Assembly (NCBI GenBank): GCA_003988855.1
Contig: QYAI01000154.1
Coordinates: 28,931-92,930 of the forward strand
Direction: 5' to 3'
Length of the DNA stretch: 64,000 nt
From: Arachnopeziza araneosa
Taxonomy: Eukaryota; Ascomycota; Leotiomycetes; Helotiales; Arachnopezizaceae
Position 1 is the stretch's first letter. Every line of letters begins with the position of its first letter. The notes beneath the pieces are model-generated. The model searched no databases. It saw only the letters and a list, made by a program, of their open reading frames with translations, and was not told where the DNA came from. Below, piece after piece: positions 33,185 through 45,466 of the stretch. A program made the translations under genes and the position numbers.

Positions 33185-34598
33185 AATATTTTGCTTATAA
33201 AGTTAAAAATATAAGAAACGCGAAAACATTACGCTTTTCAGTTACAGTACTTAAAGTGCCATAATTGTCGGTATTGTTGTAGGACAATCAAAGGTGTTTT
33301 ATAGCTTCTTCTAAGAAGGAATTCTTAAAGCCTAAAGTTATAAAATTGCGTTGATTGTCGGTATTAATGTAGGACAATCGAAAGTGTTTCTGCTTACACC
33401 ATCACCATCCTCATCATCATGGCTCCGAAATCCAACGAAATACAACCAAGAGCTCACATTCACTAGTAACACACTTGGTTGAGCTCACATTCACTAGTAA
33501 CACAATGTCAGAAAGCCAGTACGACAATGGATGGGAAGAAGTGAGCTGACAATGCCAGAAAGCCAGTGCAACAATCTGTTATCGACAAAAGCTTATAAAA
33601 TAGAAGATTGCAGATCGATGTTACAGGCAAATGATATGAAACCGATAATCAAATCACTTTTAGAGATTCATGCTTCGAGAATTCATTATCGACAATAGCT
33701 AACATTTTATAGAATGTCAGATCAACGCATTATAGGCAATGAGCCACGATGCAAGTCCTATCGCAGATGAGCGACTTCAAGTCTAGCAACCAAAGTTCGC
33801 TGGTATTCCGCAGTGAGGCTCCTCTGCCCACTTTCTTCGCTCATGCGAATCAAAAGATATCTACCTTCCGTACGAACAGAACGAGAGCATGCGGCTCTAG
33901 CGAAGTACTCCGTACGCCGAAACCAATAATCTTCTTGTGATAAGCCCTAAGCTCGGAGGCGATTATGAGGACGAAAGCCCGTCACGATGACCGAGCAAGG
34001 ATAAGGGATCGCTGTGTTGAAAGTAGCTCCCATGTTTACATATTGGATACACTTGAGGCTGTTGGCACCGGAAATCGGTTGACGAATTGGAGGCTATATC
34101 AAGAGACCGCGAGAATCGAAGACTAAATGGAACTCGGAGGGAGTAAACAAAATCACGATGGAGCAAGACAGCAGTAGATGAGAACTAGGCATGAGCTGCA
34201 GTGCGAAAGTGCCAGAGAGGAAAGAGGGACTCCAAGACGTTTTAAATGCCCAGCCGCCGAAGGAAAAAATAAAAAGGAATAGTCGCATAGAGACATTGAG
34301 AATGGCCCAAACGAGCTAAACAAACTTCATTTAAACACTTTGAATTCAATGCATGTCTTGACATCTGAGTAATAACCAGAAAATGCTCATGGTATCCCTA
34401 CGCCTTAGTCACCGATAATAGATTTCCAACGCCATTTTCCTCCATAGTAGTAAAGTCTACTACAAGATCCGGTCAACGAGATCTTGTCTCCACCTGTAGA
34501 CTTGGTCATTTTGAGTCTCAGCCTTCCATTTACAGTAAGAGGTGATCTTGGGCTTTAGAATCCCCTTCATTTCTGTCAAGGGAGCTTCCATATCCTGT
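33185..34598. other. Repeat-rich intergenic region
   Basis: No gene. Contains several short local duplications (listed separately at 33264–33742) and AT-rich DNA before the end of Spt8. Confidence 0.5.
33264..33742. repeat. Set of local direct duplications
   Basis: Three pairs of diverged direct repeats follow one another: ATTGTCGGTATTNNTGTAGGACAAT at about 33264 and 33353; GAGCTCACATTCACTAGTAACACA at about 33450 and 33481 (nearly exact); and TTATCGACAAWAGCT…TTATA…GGCAATGA at about 33579–33633 and 33684–33742. The first has ATTGTC/GACAAT ends. They suggest repeated slippage or nested element remnants. Confidence 0.6.
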
Positions 34599-36659
34599 TC
34601 ATGGTGAGGTCGCAATTTCGTACCCAATAAGCACTTCAGTATTACTTCCTTCCCAGCCTCGATTTCCAGCGGCAGAGAGCATATATCTACAGGTAGGATC
34701 GATATGTAGCGCAGAAATGACTCCTGCTCTTGGAGGCCCTGGTACAATTGTGAATGGGACTGTCGAATGCTTGGAACTTTTCTGCTCTTTGAGATCGTAA
34801 AGGCGAAGAATATCATGGGAGGCGCTACTCAATTAGCTTAGGACTAACAAAGATATTTGACTTACCATATTAGATGCCTCCCGTTTGGCATCGCCCTCAC
34901 TGCACTAACTGCATTACTCCCGGCTGGGAACTTGAACGTTCGATTTGGCGTCTTGAGTCCTTTATGCAAGCTAAATTCCTCAACGGTACCATTCCTTCGG
35001 CCAGCATAGATAAAATTCCCATCCGGAGACCAGCATGCAGCCATACACCACGGGGGAACACCGGTTTGTGGGGGTATCTGCGCAATAGGGTTTGGTTGTC
35101 TTCGGTCCCACACTCTGAGAGTGCCGTTAATTGAAGCAGCCAAGAAAGTAGAATCAGACGTAGCTTCTGCGTCTTGAGTCCCAGCGACAATTGTTACTGT
35201 CGAAGAAGGTTCTGGAGCGGTTTCTCTGTGTGCTACACCATTGGTTTGTGCTGCACCATTTATCTGAGTGGGCGGTTCCTGTATTGCTGGAGGTTCTGGC
35301 ACTGATATTTCTTCCATGGAAAGATCTCCCTGTGAATCCAATGGTCGGTCTTCAAGATTCGACTCAATTGCTCTTGAGAATTCATCATCGTCGTCTCCAA
35401 AGATTCCTCCTCCTAATTGTGCGTTATCTCCAGTAGTTTCGCCAAATAACGAGTTATTGTCACTACCTCCAAAGAGGGAATCTGTAGGAGATCCGGGAGC
35501 ATCTTCGTTCCCCTCTCCATCACCATTCGTCAAAGCGCCATTCGAAATACCATTTACTACTGGCTTGGCATCATTATTACTCGAAAATGTGCCATTGACG
35601 TGGATTGGTTCACCAGACTCCTCTGGTACTGCTAGACTTGATGCTGGCCTTATTTCAATGGCTGATATCTGGCCGCCGCTTCCTTCAAAGGCTCTCTTGA
35701 TCTGCCCAGTGTTTAAATCCCAATCAAAGACACTCTTATCCCAACTCCCTGACAGTACTGACTTCTCGTCTTGAGCCAAGGTAAGAACCGAGACTGCGGA
35801 CTTATGTTTATGCATATATGCTATTCTCTTCCCTTCGTCATGTCTTACCGAATATAGATTTATTGAACCCGACTCCAATCCCGAGAGCATCCAAAGAGCT
35901 TGTGACTGGGCTGCTAAAGAATACACTGGGGAAAGCGCCGGTTCATCCCCCGGATTCTTCGCAGTTGGTTCTTCGTTATCCCAGTAGCTCATCAAGACTC
36001 CAGCTTTGGTAACACTGTCTACGAATGGATGTCTCTGAGCAACAGTCAAGAGAGTCTTTCCATTGACTGTAGCAACACCATCATATTTCCGTATGTAACA
36101 ATCAGAACCTCCACTAAACCAATATCTCATATCCGGGGTTGCTGCAATGCAATTGATCGAAGTACTTTGAGGCGCGGCCATTGTAGGCGCAATATCATAT
36201 GTGATGGCATTAAGAGCCTCTGGTCGAACCTCGTACCGTACTTTAGGAGATTGGAGGGGGGCAGAGGCTTGTCTTGGGGAGGGCGAGGTTCGTGTCAAGG
36301 TAGGTCGAGGATGGGATGTTGGACCGCCATTAACAAGATTTCCAGAACCATCGTCTGAACTAGTGTTTGTGCCACTCAGGCTGGGTCTCTGTGCTTGCGA
36401 CAGTGGTTGTTCTGTAGTTTCGTCCTCCTCGTCCCCACCATCTTCGTCATCTTCATCTCCATTATCATCCTCTTCTTCATCGTCATTGTCACCGTCCGCG
36501 TCCGCATCTGCATCAGCATCCACATCCAGTTGATCGACATCTTCCATCAATTCATCTTGTTCATCGCCGGAACTGCCATCTACGAATGGAATTAGAAGGG
36601 CAGAAAGAATAACACACAAACTTACCGCGGTCATCATCATCCAGGGCGAATTCCACCAT
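34599..36659 (-). CDS. SPT8: SAGA complex subunit Spt8 (WD40)
   Basis: Transcription factor Spt8, the SAGA subunit that contacts TBP. Exons 36626–36659, 34866–36579 and 34599–34824, 657 residues. The first exon encodes only MVEFALDDDDR and is joined by a 46-bp intron to DGSSGDEQDELMEDV; the last 41-bp intron (34825–34865) restores NGRHLICASHDILRLYDL. The N-terminal 110 residues are extremely acidic with an Ala-Asp run, then a Ser/Pro linker, then WD repeats (YWFSGGSDCYIRKYDG, SGSWDKSVFDWDLNTG, ASINGTLRVWDRRQPNPI) with a long acidic Asn/Gly-rich insertion in the middle. Acidic start, insertion and the C-terminal ISALHIDPTCRYMLSA match Spt8 of filamentous fungi. Confidence 0.93.
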
Positions 36660-38411
36660 CTTGACACCTGAGGAAATCTCATTCGTTTTTCCTGCGTGAG
36701 TTCAATGCCCAGAAAGCCTAGGGATGTCCTCAAACATAACAGCTGTCTGGCGCAAAGTTCCAAACTCTTTACCTTTACTTAAGCCCGCTCAAAGCAATTC
36801 GGAAGATGGTGATTGTTGCTAAAGCGTTGCGCAAAAAGGGCAAGGATACAGAAGAATTAGAAGACTGGTAGGAATGCAAAGCATTGTAGGCCCGTCGCGT
36901 GAAGCCTTAAAATCTTATGATGTAAGGTTAGTCGCGCGGGCCACAAGCGGCCGCATATCAATCACGTGGATAGGGTTTCTTCAACGTCTCACGTATTTCT
37001 GTAGATGAAAAAGCTCGGTTGTGGCTAGACAACAGGATTGCTTGTGATCTATTTACTGTATGAAAAATGGTATTCAGACTGCTCAAGCAAGGTTTGCTTT
37101 CATTTGAATGTATGCACGGGCTTTTGTCATTTATCTTGTTTAAGCGCCTCAATGTATTCAATTACCAGACTTATTAGCTTTACCTTACTCGATGGCCAAA
37201 GGAAAACATACAGCATGCAGACGTGGACTTACTTGTAGGCCAAGTACAATATAGAAAGTCATTCTCACGTAAGTTTCCAAATGAGAAATGAATGACGTAG
37301 TAGTAACCTGTGAATGGGAATGGGTGATACTATTCTCATGAAGAGATCGGCTGCACCATTTAAAGGATGCAGACTGCTGAAAAGAGAATACCTTACGGTA
37401 TACAATAAAGGTAAAGACTGAGTAGTGTCTCTGCAGTGCACAGACCCGAGCTGGTGTTTTACTTGATGACTCCACACTTCTCCATTCACAAGTTTCCACA
37501 ATCATGCGAACGTCAAGTTTTGGAGAGAGGAGTATCAAGAAATTCTACTCTCCAAAGAATAGTGGTTTCTATGCTGCAGTGTTGGCTTGTCCTGCAAATA
37601 GACATCTATTAGCCTAGAGAGTCGTTTATACTACAGGTGGCTCATTTATCTTGCCATCCAGGAAGAAGGATTGGATGATTTATTAAAATCACCTCACTAG
37701 CTGTAAGAAGTAAACCCCCGGTAGTAGTGGTGGAGACAAGAGAACTCCTTTGACGACTCAGCAAGGGGCGGATGCTTCCGGAACTCCTGCCCAACACGCT
37801 CTTGCCCTAAACACGAAATCACAGCCAATCTTTCAATTATTCCATAATCATTCATCTTGAAACAATGTTATAATCAGGTAATACAAAACAACACAATAAT
37901 ACCTTGTTGCTACTGTCAAGCATTGAGTCATTGCTGCCAATCAAGTCGGCGTTTGCTTTTAGCAACACCTTCCTCACTTCGACAACAAACACCTTCACCC
38001 GCAACCTCTTCCGTGGCAACTATAAGTCTTGACGCGGCAATATCTTCAAGCAATAAGTTTCTGACGCAAAGCATCATTCTTGTCAGGTACGTAAATACTC
38101 CTTCTCTGCAGTTGCACTTGATCGCCAGTGACAGTGTCATTGATCAAAAGCTCCTTGTACTGCCGCTACATTGACTGTCACTTCTGAATTGCTTTCTTCC
38201 AACAGAATCAATTCCTAAAAATCTTTGATTTTTCAAATGAAAGGTCAGGCCTTTCGTCTGATTATAGCCCTCAGAGATCAGACAGAAGCGCCTTCCTCAA
38301 TTCGCCCAATTGCGCACCCTACCATGTTTTTTTCTCATAACTTCTGCTCAGTAGCTGAGCTTTTAATTATAATCTTCGAGCATTAGCCTAATTGATCGAA
38401 AAATAGATAGG
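36660..38411. other. Divergent intergenic region
   Basis: 1.75 kb between divergent Spt8 and helicase genes. No convincing gene. Near 38245–38285 two copies of TCTGAT/ATCAGA lie inverted around ATAGCCCTCAGAG and may form a hairpin. Confidence 0.5.
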
Positions 38412-41400
38412 ATGGCCCCCTTTGAGGATGCGCGTCGTGTTCTCAGTACACATTACTTCAAAAACCACCAAGCTTACGAACAACCTCAAAGCCGTGAGTG
38501 GATAAATCTTCCTGAGATCCCAAGCTCCATGGAAATATGTCCCGACGAGCCTACCTCTAGACCAAAACATCCGATCGAGGATGAAAAGGATTGGGCAGAT
38601 TACCAAAAGGATCCAATATACGATCCCAACCTTCCCATCAACATCATCGACGGTCCTTGGCCTTCCAAAGAAAAATACATCTCCGCACATTATCAAATCC
38701 TGCGAGAAGACGCCGTGGCCTCACTAAGAAGATCTGTCAAGGCATTCAAGAAAAATCCCTCGATGTTAGACAATGATACCACATTCGTTTATACGCAGGT
38801 GAGAATCATCTAATTTTACCTTGAAAACTATTAACCACTCTTCAGGTGAGCTTTATTGGATATCAGCTAGCTCGTTCTGGAGCTGCTTGCCGAATCTGTT
38901 TCTCGACCGAGCGTGCTGAGAAGCGTGTCAATTGGAGGTTTTCCAAGCGTCTCGCTCAAGGAACAGTGGTTGCCCTGATGCCTGTCAACAATTGGTCTCA
39001 AAATGAGTGTCGGATCGCCATTGTTGCCGCTCGCTCATTTGAAGGCGGACTTGACCAAAACCCCCCGCAAGTCGATCTTTTCTGGGGCAATATTGATCAA
39101 GTTGAGCTTGATCCAGGTCAAAGTGTGTAGTTGATTCACAGCCACGTTATTGCTGACGATTGTTTAGAATATACAATGATTGAGGCAAAGGAAGGCTATT
39201 TTGAGGCATCTCGCCACATGCTAGTCGCCCTGCAAATGCTAATGACTGAGAAGTCAGTCAATGTTTCTAAACTATATGGATGATTGGCTTACTCCAAATA
39301 GATTCCAACTCGCAGATCACATTGTACATATTGATCGGGATGTCAAGGCTCCGAAATATCTTGAAAAAAATCCGTACATGGATCTTAGCACCCTGGAACT
39401 TCCAGACAAGCTAAACTCCGAGACGACGCATCAGTCTCTTAAACTCCAGAATGTTGATGTAATTTGTAACTTCCCTGGTCAAGGTCTGAACAGCAGCATG
39501 GATGACTCTCAGCTACAAGCCTGTGAGAATATGCTCACGAAAGGCTTGTCCATTGTCCAAGGTCCTCCAGGCACTGGAAAGACCTTTGTATCGCTCTGTG
39601 CTCTCAAAGCCATGATTAGCAGCCTTGAGCCGGGAGCTCCTCCAGTAATTGTTTCCGCTCAAACGAATCATGCCTTGGATCAGCTGCTCAACCACATCAT
39701 GGAATTTAACGAGAACATATTGCGTCTTGGAGGTAGGTCCGACAAGGAAAACATAGAGATTCGCAAGCGTACGCCATATGAATTGCGTCAGAACAACCGT
39801 ATTCCAGGAGGAAACTTCGGCTTGAATGGTTGTCGTAGAGATTGGGAGAAATTGGTCGAGGAAATCCAGATGATTCTGGCGCCGCTAAAGAGAGAAGGAC
39901 TCGTCACATCTGATTCTCTCATGGAACAAGGCATTATCACAGAGAAGCAGCGTAGCTCTCTTCGCGAAGAAGGTTGGTCAAACGGAGGCATTTTTGATGG
40001 CACTGAACTTGAAACTTGCAAGTTTTCCCTCTTTGCATCCCGCGAGATTTTATGCTGACAACAGTAGGGCTCTATGAAGATTTAAAAAAGATCGAGAGAG
40101 CTTTGCCCATTGACATGAGTTTGCCAATGGAGGAAAATGAGGAAGATGAAGAAGAAAAGCTTCTTGATCGTGTAGCAATGTCTGCTGATGTTCCTGGCCC
40201 AGATGAAAACGATCGTGACGCCCTCGGAGGTACCTGGGTTCCATTTAACCGAAAGCTGACGAGTAGACACACTGGGAGAGTCGTGAACAGAACCTGTAGA
40301 AAATTGCTCGAGAGATACGAGGACTTGTACGAGATCAAACAATCCGAACGTGGTCACCTCTATCGCTATTTCGAGAGTCAGTTTGACAATGTCATGTTGG
40401 CAAACTTTCGCGAGGCGCTGAGAAAATACGAAAAGATTGTACGAGAATATCAAGTGACCAAGGTTAATTACTTATCAGTTAACATCTTTGAACCAAACTA
40501 ACAAAATAAAGGGTCTTTGTAATATTAATCTTGTCCAGCAACTTGGCATTAAAGTGATTGGCTGTACGACTACTGGATTATCGAAATATCGTGCATTCCT
40601 CTCCGCTCTTCAGCCACGTACGCTTCTCATCGAAGAAGCAGCCGAGACAATCGAAGGCAGTATTATTGCTGGAATGTTTGATAGCTTGCAACAATTGACT
40701 CTCGTTGGAGACCATCTTCAATTACAAGCATCGTGCAATACCAAGCACTTGGAAGAGGCCCCCTACTTCATGAAGGTTTCGATGTTCGAGCGCCTAGTCA
40801 ACAATTCTTTTGAATTTATTATGCTCAACCACCAGCGTCGTATGATTCCGGAGATTCGAAAATTGCTTTGTATTGGGCCAAAGCCAATGTACAAGAATCT
40901 TCATGACCACAAGATTGTTCAAGATAGAGTTAACAATCGTCCTCCAATTCCTGGAATGGGCGGAGTTGATTCATTTTTCCTACATCATATGTGGCCGGAG
41001 GCTCGAAATACTGATGGGAGTTGCTACAATATCGATGAGGCACAGATGATTGTTGGCTTCTTCCTCTATTTGAGGCTGAATGGTGTTGATCCTTCAAAGA
41101 TCACCGTTTTGACGTTCTACAATGGCCAAAGAAAATTGATTGTGCAGGAGTTGAAGAGCAACAAGGGTCTTCAAGGGATCAAATACTTCCAGGTGTACAC
41201 CGTGGATAGTTACCAAGGCGAAGAAAATGATGTGATATTACTCTCTTTGGTTAGGAGCAATAACCATGGCGGTGTTGGATTTCTTGAGAATCGGAATCGC
41301 ATCGTGGTGGCCTTATCAAGAGCTCGTCGCGGTCTCTATATTTTTGGGAACATGCAGACTCTCACTGCCCAAGAGAATGAGAACGATGTTTTGGGTCGCG

Positions 41401-42269
41401 AGCCATTGTGGACTTCCTTGGCAAAACATATGGAAATCACTGGCCACCTCGGAGACAGACTCCCTCTTACTTGTACAAGACACGGCCAGAAGACTCTTGT
41501 ACGTGAACCTGGTGATTGGATGAAAGAAGGACGTGCTGGAGGTTGCGACTCAAAGTGTGAGTTAGGAGGCCTTCCTTGTGGCCATCCATGCCCTAAGCGT
41601 TGTCACCCTTTTGACCATGAGGAATTGATCTGCCAAGAGGCTTGTACGAAAGTCCTTCATTGCGGACACGGCTGTTCGAGATTTTGTGGAGAGGAGTGCT
41701 TCTGTGACGGTTGCGCTATCGCCAGTTTGCCACATGAAGAAGACGACTTCAATGGCATGGGAGGTGGAATTGGAAGCCGATTTTCTCCACCGGAAGGACC
41801 AACTAGTGGAATTCCAGACAGAACTCGGCCCACCGGTTTTCAGAGAGGAGGTCGGGTAGGTAATCGCAGAAACAGAACTCCAGACTCCTCGGCATGGAAC
41901 AGATGGGATGCCCGAGTATCAGACGCGGAAATTACTCATCGACAGCAATTAGAGACTGCAGCTATCCAAAATTCCAATCTGTCATTACCGATTATTTCTG
42001 ATATCTATCGGAGCGTGACTGTCTTTGATGGGGAACGAACTGTGGGAGAGTCAATTCTCACGATACACAATGATAACCCTCAATCGCCTTCCCCTCGGCC
42101 TTTCGCCGACGAATCGATGTCCATGTCTACAACGGTTAGATCTATTCTTGATGATGATGACCAAGATGCAGCTGCTAAGGGAATGCCTGCATTGAGTCCA
42201 TTCGATAATACCGAAGTCTTCGATTATCAAGCTGATCTACCATCGCAAAAGCTGATCGACTTTGATTAG
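38412..42269 (+). CDS. SF1 RNA helicase with NF-X1-type zinc fingers (ZNFX1/Hrr1-like)
   Basis: Large Upf1-type helicase, 1206 residues, six exons: 38412–38798, 38846–39122, 39168–39252, 39302–40017, 40065–40462, 40512–42269. The fourth intron (40018–40064) is GC–AG with donor GCAAGT; it is the only join that keeps frame. An N-terminal domain of about 300 residues (SFIGYQLARSGAACRICF, VVALMPVNNW) precedes Walker A GPPGTGKT at 337–344, then QTNHALDQLL, IEEAAET, LVGDHLQLQ, VDSYQGEENDV at 852 and RIVVALSRARRG. NF-X1-like Cys/His motifs follow from about 968 (CGHPCPKRCHPF, CGHGCSRFCGEEC). Relatives include human ZNFX1 and S. pombe Hrr1 of the RNA-dependent RNA polymerase complex, so a role in RNA silencing is plausible. 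The tail is unstructured. Confidence 0.93.
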
Positions 42270-43148
42270 TGGAATAATTCTGCGAAACTAATGGCAAGAC
42301 TAGTATTGCAAAGCCTGGTTGAGTTTGAGTATGGAGTCGTTCCAATGACGCTGATTCCAAAACTGATGTCACAAAATCAACCAACTTGGAGCTATGGAAT
42401 CTTTCGGATGGGATATACTGATTGCAAGATCGGTAAGGAGCATAATGCTTTTAGCGCGTAGATTCCGTAGCTAGAGAATAAATCTGTTGCCTTCAAATCG
42501 CTTTGAATACTAGATTCAAGTTGTGATCTATAACGGTGCTAGGTAGCTACCTATGTATTCAACCCTTGCTCTCACACGTGAATATTAGAAATTGACATCT
42601 CACAATAGATGCAGTCAATATTTTGGCTGTAAGTAATGTTTTCGTGACGGATCTATCATCAAGCAATTACAACATCACAAGGTCATGAGTCAGGCAAATA
42701 CTGGAATCTACTTCCTAATAAGTTCTGGAATATTTTCTACGACTCTATTTACCGTTCTCCATCTCACCTTCACCCTACAACCAAACGTCTCTGCGTCAAT
42801 ATCTGTATTTGTCTGACTATTCGATTGGATCTAACGAGACAATCATTTTTCGGTGTCCTCGGTTTCCGCCCCAGGATGATGATAATTCACTTCTCGGTTT
42901 TGAGTGTATCGCTGGCTTTACACGAGCCCTTCCAAGGGTATCGTTCTCAAATCCCAGCTCTCGGCAAACCCCCGATGCAAAAAAAGGTACCAACTACCAT
43001 GAAGCTGCAGGAGGGATGGAATTCCACTCTGCCTCAGGTTTACATACATATGGAAGATTCGTCTCCAGCTAGGAGACAATGGCAGGCAGAAAAGAACCTC
43101 TAGGCAATCAATGTTGGCGTACTTCGAATCAACGGAGAGTCAACCCAA
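42270..43148. other. Intergenic region
   Basis: 3' flank of the helicase and DNA before a zinc-knuckle remnant. Overlapping short frames at 42800–43100 show no protein character. Confidence 0.45.
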
Positions 43149-43334
43149 ATGGCAGAGAGTACGGGGTTCCCAGGAGGAAGTGATCCCGATGATGAACAAC
43201 AGGTGTGTCAGAACTGCTGGCACAAGAGGGACTGGCACAAGTGGTGAGATTGCACTAAGAGATGCACTCGCTGCTTCAAACCTGGCCATCATCGCTTGAA
43301 TTGCACTGTTGGTCTTGGGCGGAAGCAGGGATAG
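43149..43334 (+). pseudogene. Short zinc-knuckle ORF with internal TGA
   Basis: ATG at 43149 opens a 61-codon frame ending at TAG 43332–43334 with one internal TGA at 43245–43247 (codon 33). Around it the residues read VCQNCWHKRDWHKW, stop, DCTKRCTRCFKPGHHRLNCT, a paired zinc-knuckle pattern (CxxC…C, CxxCxxxGHxxxxC). The stop falls between the two halves of a conserved-looking unit, so this is probably a broken fragment of a CCHC protein. A very short real peptide of 32 residues is less likely. Confidence 0.5.
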
Positions 43335-43865
43335 GTTCTGAGTTGGGCTTGGGGAGATTCTGGGGCTGGGTTCAGGGAGAGGTGCTGGAGTTGGGTTCAA
43401 TTACTGGTTGGTAATTGTGTGCTGCTGTTTAGTTACCGGTTGGAAATTTTGTGCTTCTGTTTAGTTACCGTTTGGTAATTCTATGCTACTGTTTACTAGT
43501 TCAGGTACCGTTTGGTAACCAGTGAGATCGTTTGATCTTGTAGCTAGGAGAATGCATTACTTGCAACCAAACATTTTACTGCATCTGTTGTGATGCCTGT
43601 GCTTCAGCAAATGTCAATGCGCCTTATCTATGACCGCAACGGACGGGATTTGTACCAACTGCAGAGCGTACCTGAAGAGAGTGACCTTGTACGGATTCGC
43701 AAATGGGTTCATTTTTGACGTCTATGATCATGTAAGACAGCCACCGGAAAGAGTTGTGGCGTGTTTTCTAATATCAGCGCTGTTTATCTACACATAGGTT
43801 CTTTGTTTCGTCCCTTCTAAATACAGCATTCTAAGATCCATTATGTCCAAGTCATGGCCTCTCCA
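43335..43865. other. Intergenic region with tandem repeat
   Basis: No gene. Holds the 32-bp tandem repeat at 43401–43520; the remainder is 3' flank of the O-methyltransferase. Confidence 0.5.
43401..43520. repeat. 32-bp tandem repeat, three to four units
   Basis: Units of 32 bp start TTACYGKTTGGWAATTNTGT and end CTGTTTAG: 43401–43432, 43433–43464 and 43465–43496, with a partial fourth (TACCGTTTGGTAACC) at 43506–43520. Each unit begins with a small inverted repeat, TTACCGTTTGGTAA. Confidence 0.75.
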
Positions 43866-45466
43866 TCAACCGCCCAGTTCCTCTGCTTTCGGAACCCCAT
43901 AATCCTCCCCCTCCCAAACCGCCTCTACGATACTCATCCTGCAGCCCTCGGGTCTTGTGGTCCCGAGAAACTTGAACCTCGCATCAACCTTGGCAAACAA
44001 CTCCTTGAACTCCTCTTCACTCCTCTCCTGCGCATTCAGCAGAGAGAGCATGACCAGATCCATCGTCCTGATGATCTTCTCGTCCCACCGACTCTCGGTC
44101 CCCGGCTCGGGCAAACAATGATCGTTGATGACCACCCTGGCGCCTCTCTTCAGCGCCGGGATAAGCTGTTTGAGCATGTTGATCGCGTATTTATCCGACT
44201 GGTTGTGCAGGATCCACCGGAAATAGTAGACATCTGCGTCCTTGACCGGCTGCTCGGTGTGGAAATCGTGGGCTTGGAAGGTGACTCGCGCGGCGAGATC
44301 ACCTTCCAGCTTGGGGGCCGAGTTGACGGTCTTGGGCAGGTCTTGGACGACGAACTTCATGTTCGGGTAGATCTTTGCGAGGTCGGTGCACACGAAGCCG
44401 TGGGAGCCGCCAATGTCCACCAGGGTGCCCGATCTCGCGTCGAGGGATGCCCAGTCGTAGTTCTCGAGGAGGTAGGAGACTTCGTAGCCTTCGCCGCCGG
44501 TAAGAGATGTCATCGCGCCGCCCATCCGCTTCGCGCGCACCGGATCCTTGCCAAACGTCGCAAACATGGGCTCCTTGTCCATGGTCCCATTTGCCGCGCA
44601 GAAGCCGGCCTGGGTCGGTTCGTTGGCGGCAGGATGCAGTTCAATGGCATCGATGGTGTTGGTAGCAGCTGGCAATAGCTCATCCACGCAGATCCCAACC
44701 CAATCGCTCATGACGGGATCTTCGGCCAACACCCGGCTGCTGGCTGTGTGTGCTACGACGCCGGGGGAAACTTCGACAAAGATGCGGTTCGTCATGGCGT
44801 GGCGGAGGAAGCGGCGGGTATTGACTTCGTCGAGACCGATTTTGGAGGCAATCTCACCATAGGTAGCTGTTGAGCCGATGGGGAATGAATTCGCTAGGCC
44901 ATCAGTCAGTATTCTTCAACAAACAAGGTCACTAACCGATTTTATAATGATAGACTGCTTTCAGTGAGAGGGTGTTGTTATGCTTCCCAAGTCAGACTCC
45001 AACGTCAATTTACAATGGGAGAACTCACAGCCCAAGCCATCCACCTCAGACTCTCTGTTGGTCCCGTCACCAGATCTTCCAGCTCCTTGGTCGCTCTCAT
45101 AATCTCCGCTCTCACCTTCTTCATCTCCTCACTCAACTTTGGAAAGTTGGCCGGGGCATCCAGGTCAAAACTCGGTTCTGGCAAGCCATTCTCCTTCAGG
45201 TACCGATCCAACCTTTCCGTTTCGCGCGCGATCGTGGCCGAGAGCTCTAGCATCAGACTTGTCTTGGTGGGAGGACTCGTCTTGGTAGTTGGGCTGGGTG
45301 TGTCCGTCAGGGGAGTGGTACTCTCCGATGGCACTTCCTTGGGGCTGGCTTCTCCTGTCATGCTGGAAGAGCGGGATAGTTTGGAAGCGCGTGAGGATGA
45401 ACGAGCTAGAGGAATGCTCCATGAGCCGACGGAGAGTCGCTTGTTTGCTACTTGAACCTTGACCAT
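43866..45466 (-). CDS. SAM-dependent O-methyltransferase (fungal class II type)
   Basis: 503 residues from exons 45029–45466, 44937–44982 and 43866–44893 (introns 46 and 43 bp). A Ser/Thr/Pro-rich N-terminal extension of about 85 residues comes before the dimerisation and winged-helix part (ATYGEIASKIGLDEVNTRRF, LRHAMTNRIF). The SAM site is LVDIGGSHGFVCTDLAKIYP with the VVQDLP acidic turn, and the catalytic His is in YYFRWILHNQSDKYA. This is the aflatoxin/sterigmatocystin-type O-methyltransferase fold acting on phenolic hydroxyls. No polyketide synthase lies within the window. The gene is GC-richer than its flanks at the third codon position. Confidence 0.93.

Noticed and set aside
39971..40064. 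GT donor at about 39971 for the helicase intron
   Set aside because: It keeps frame but deletes 15 more residues and has a weak donor (GTTGGT); the GCAAGT donor at 40018 is better.
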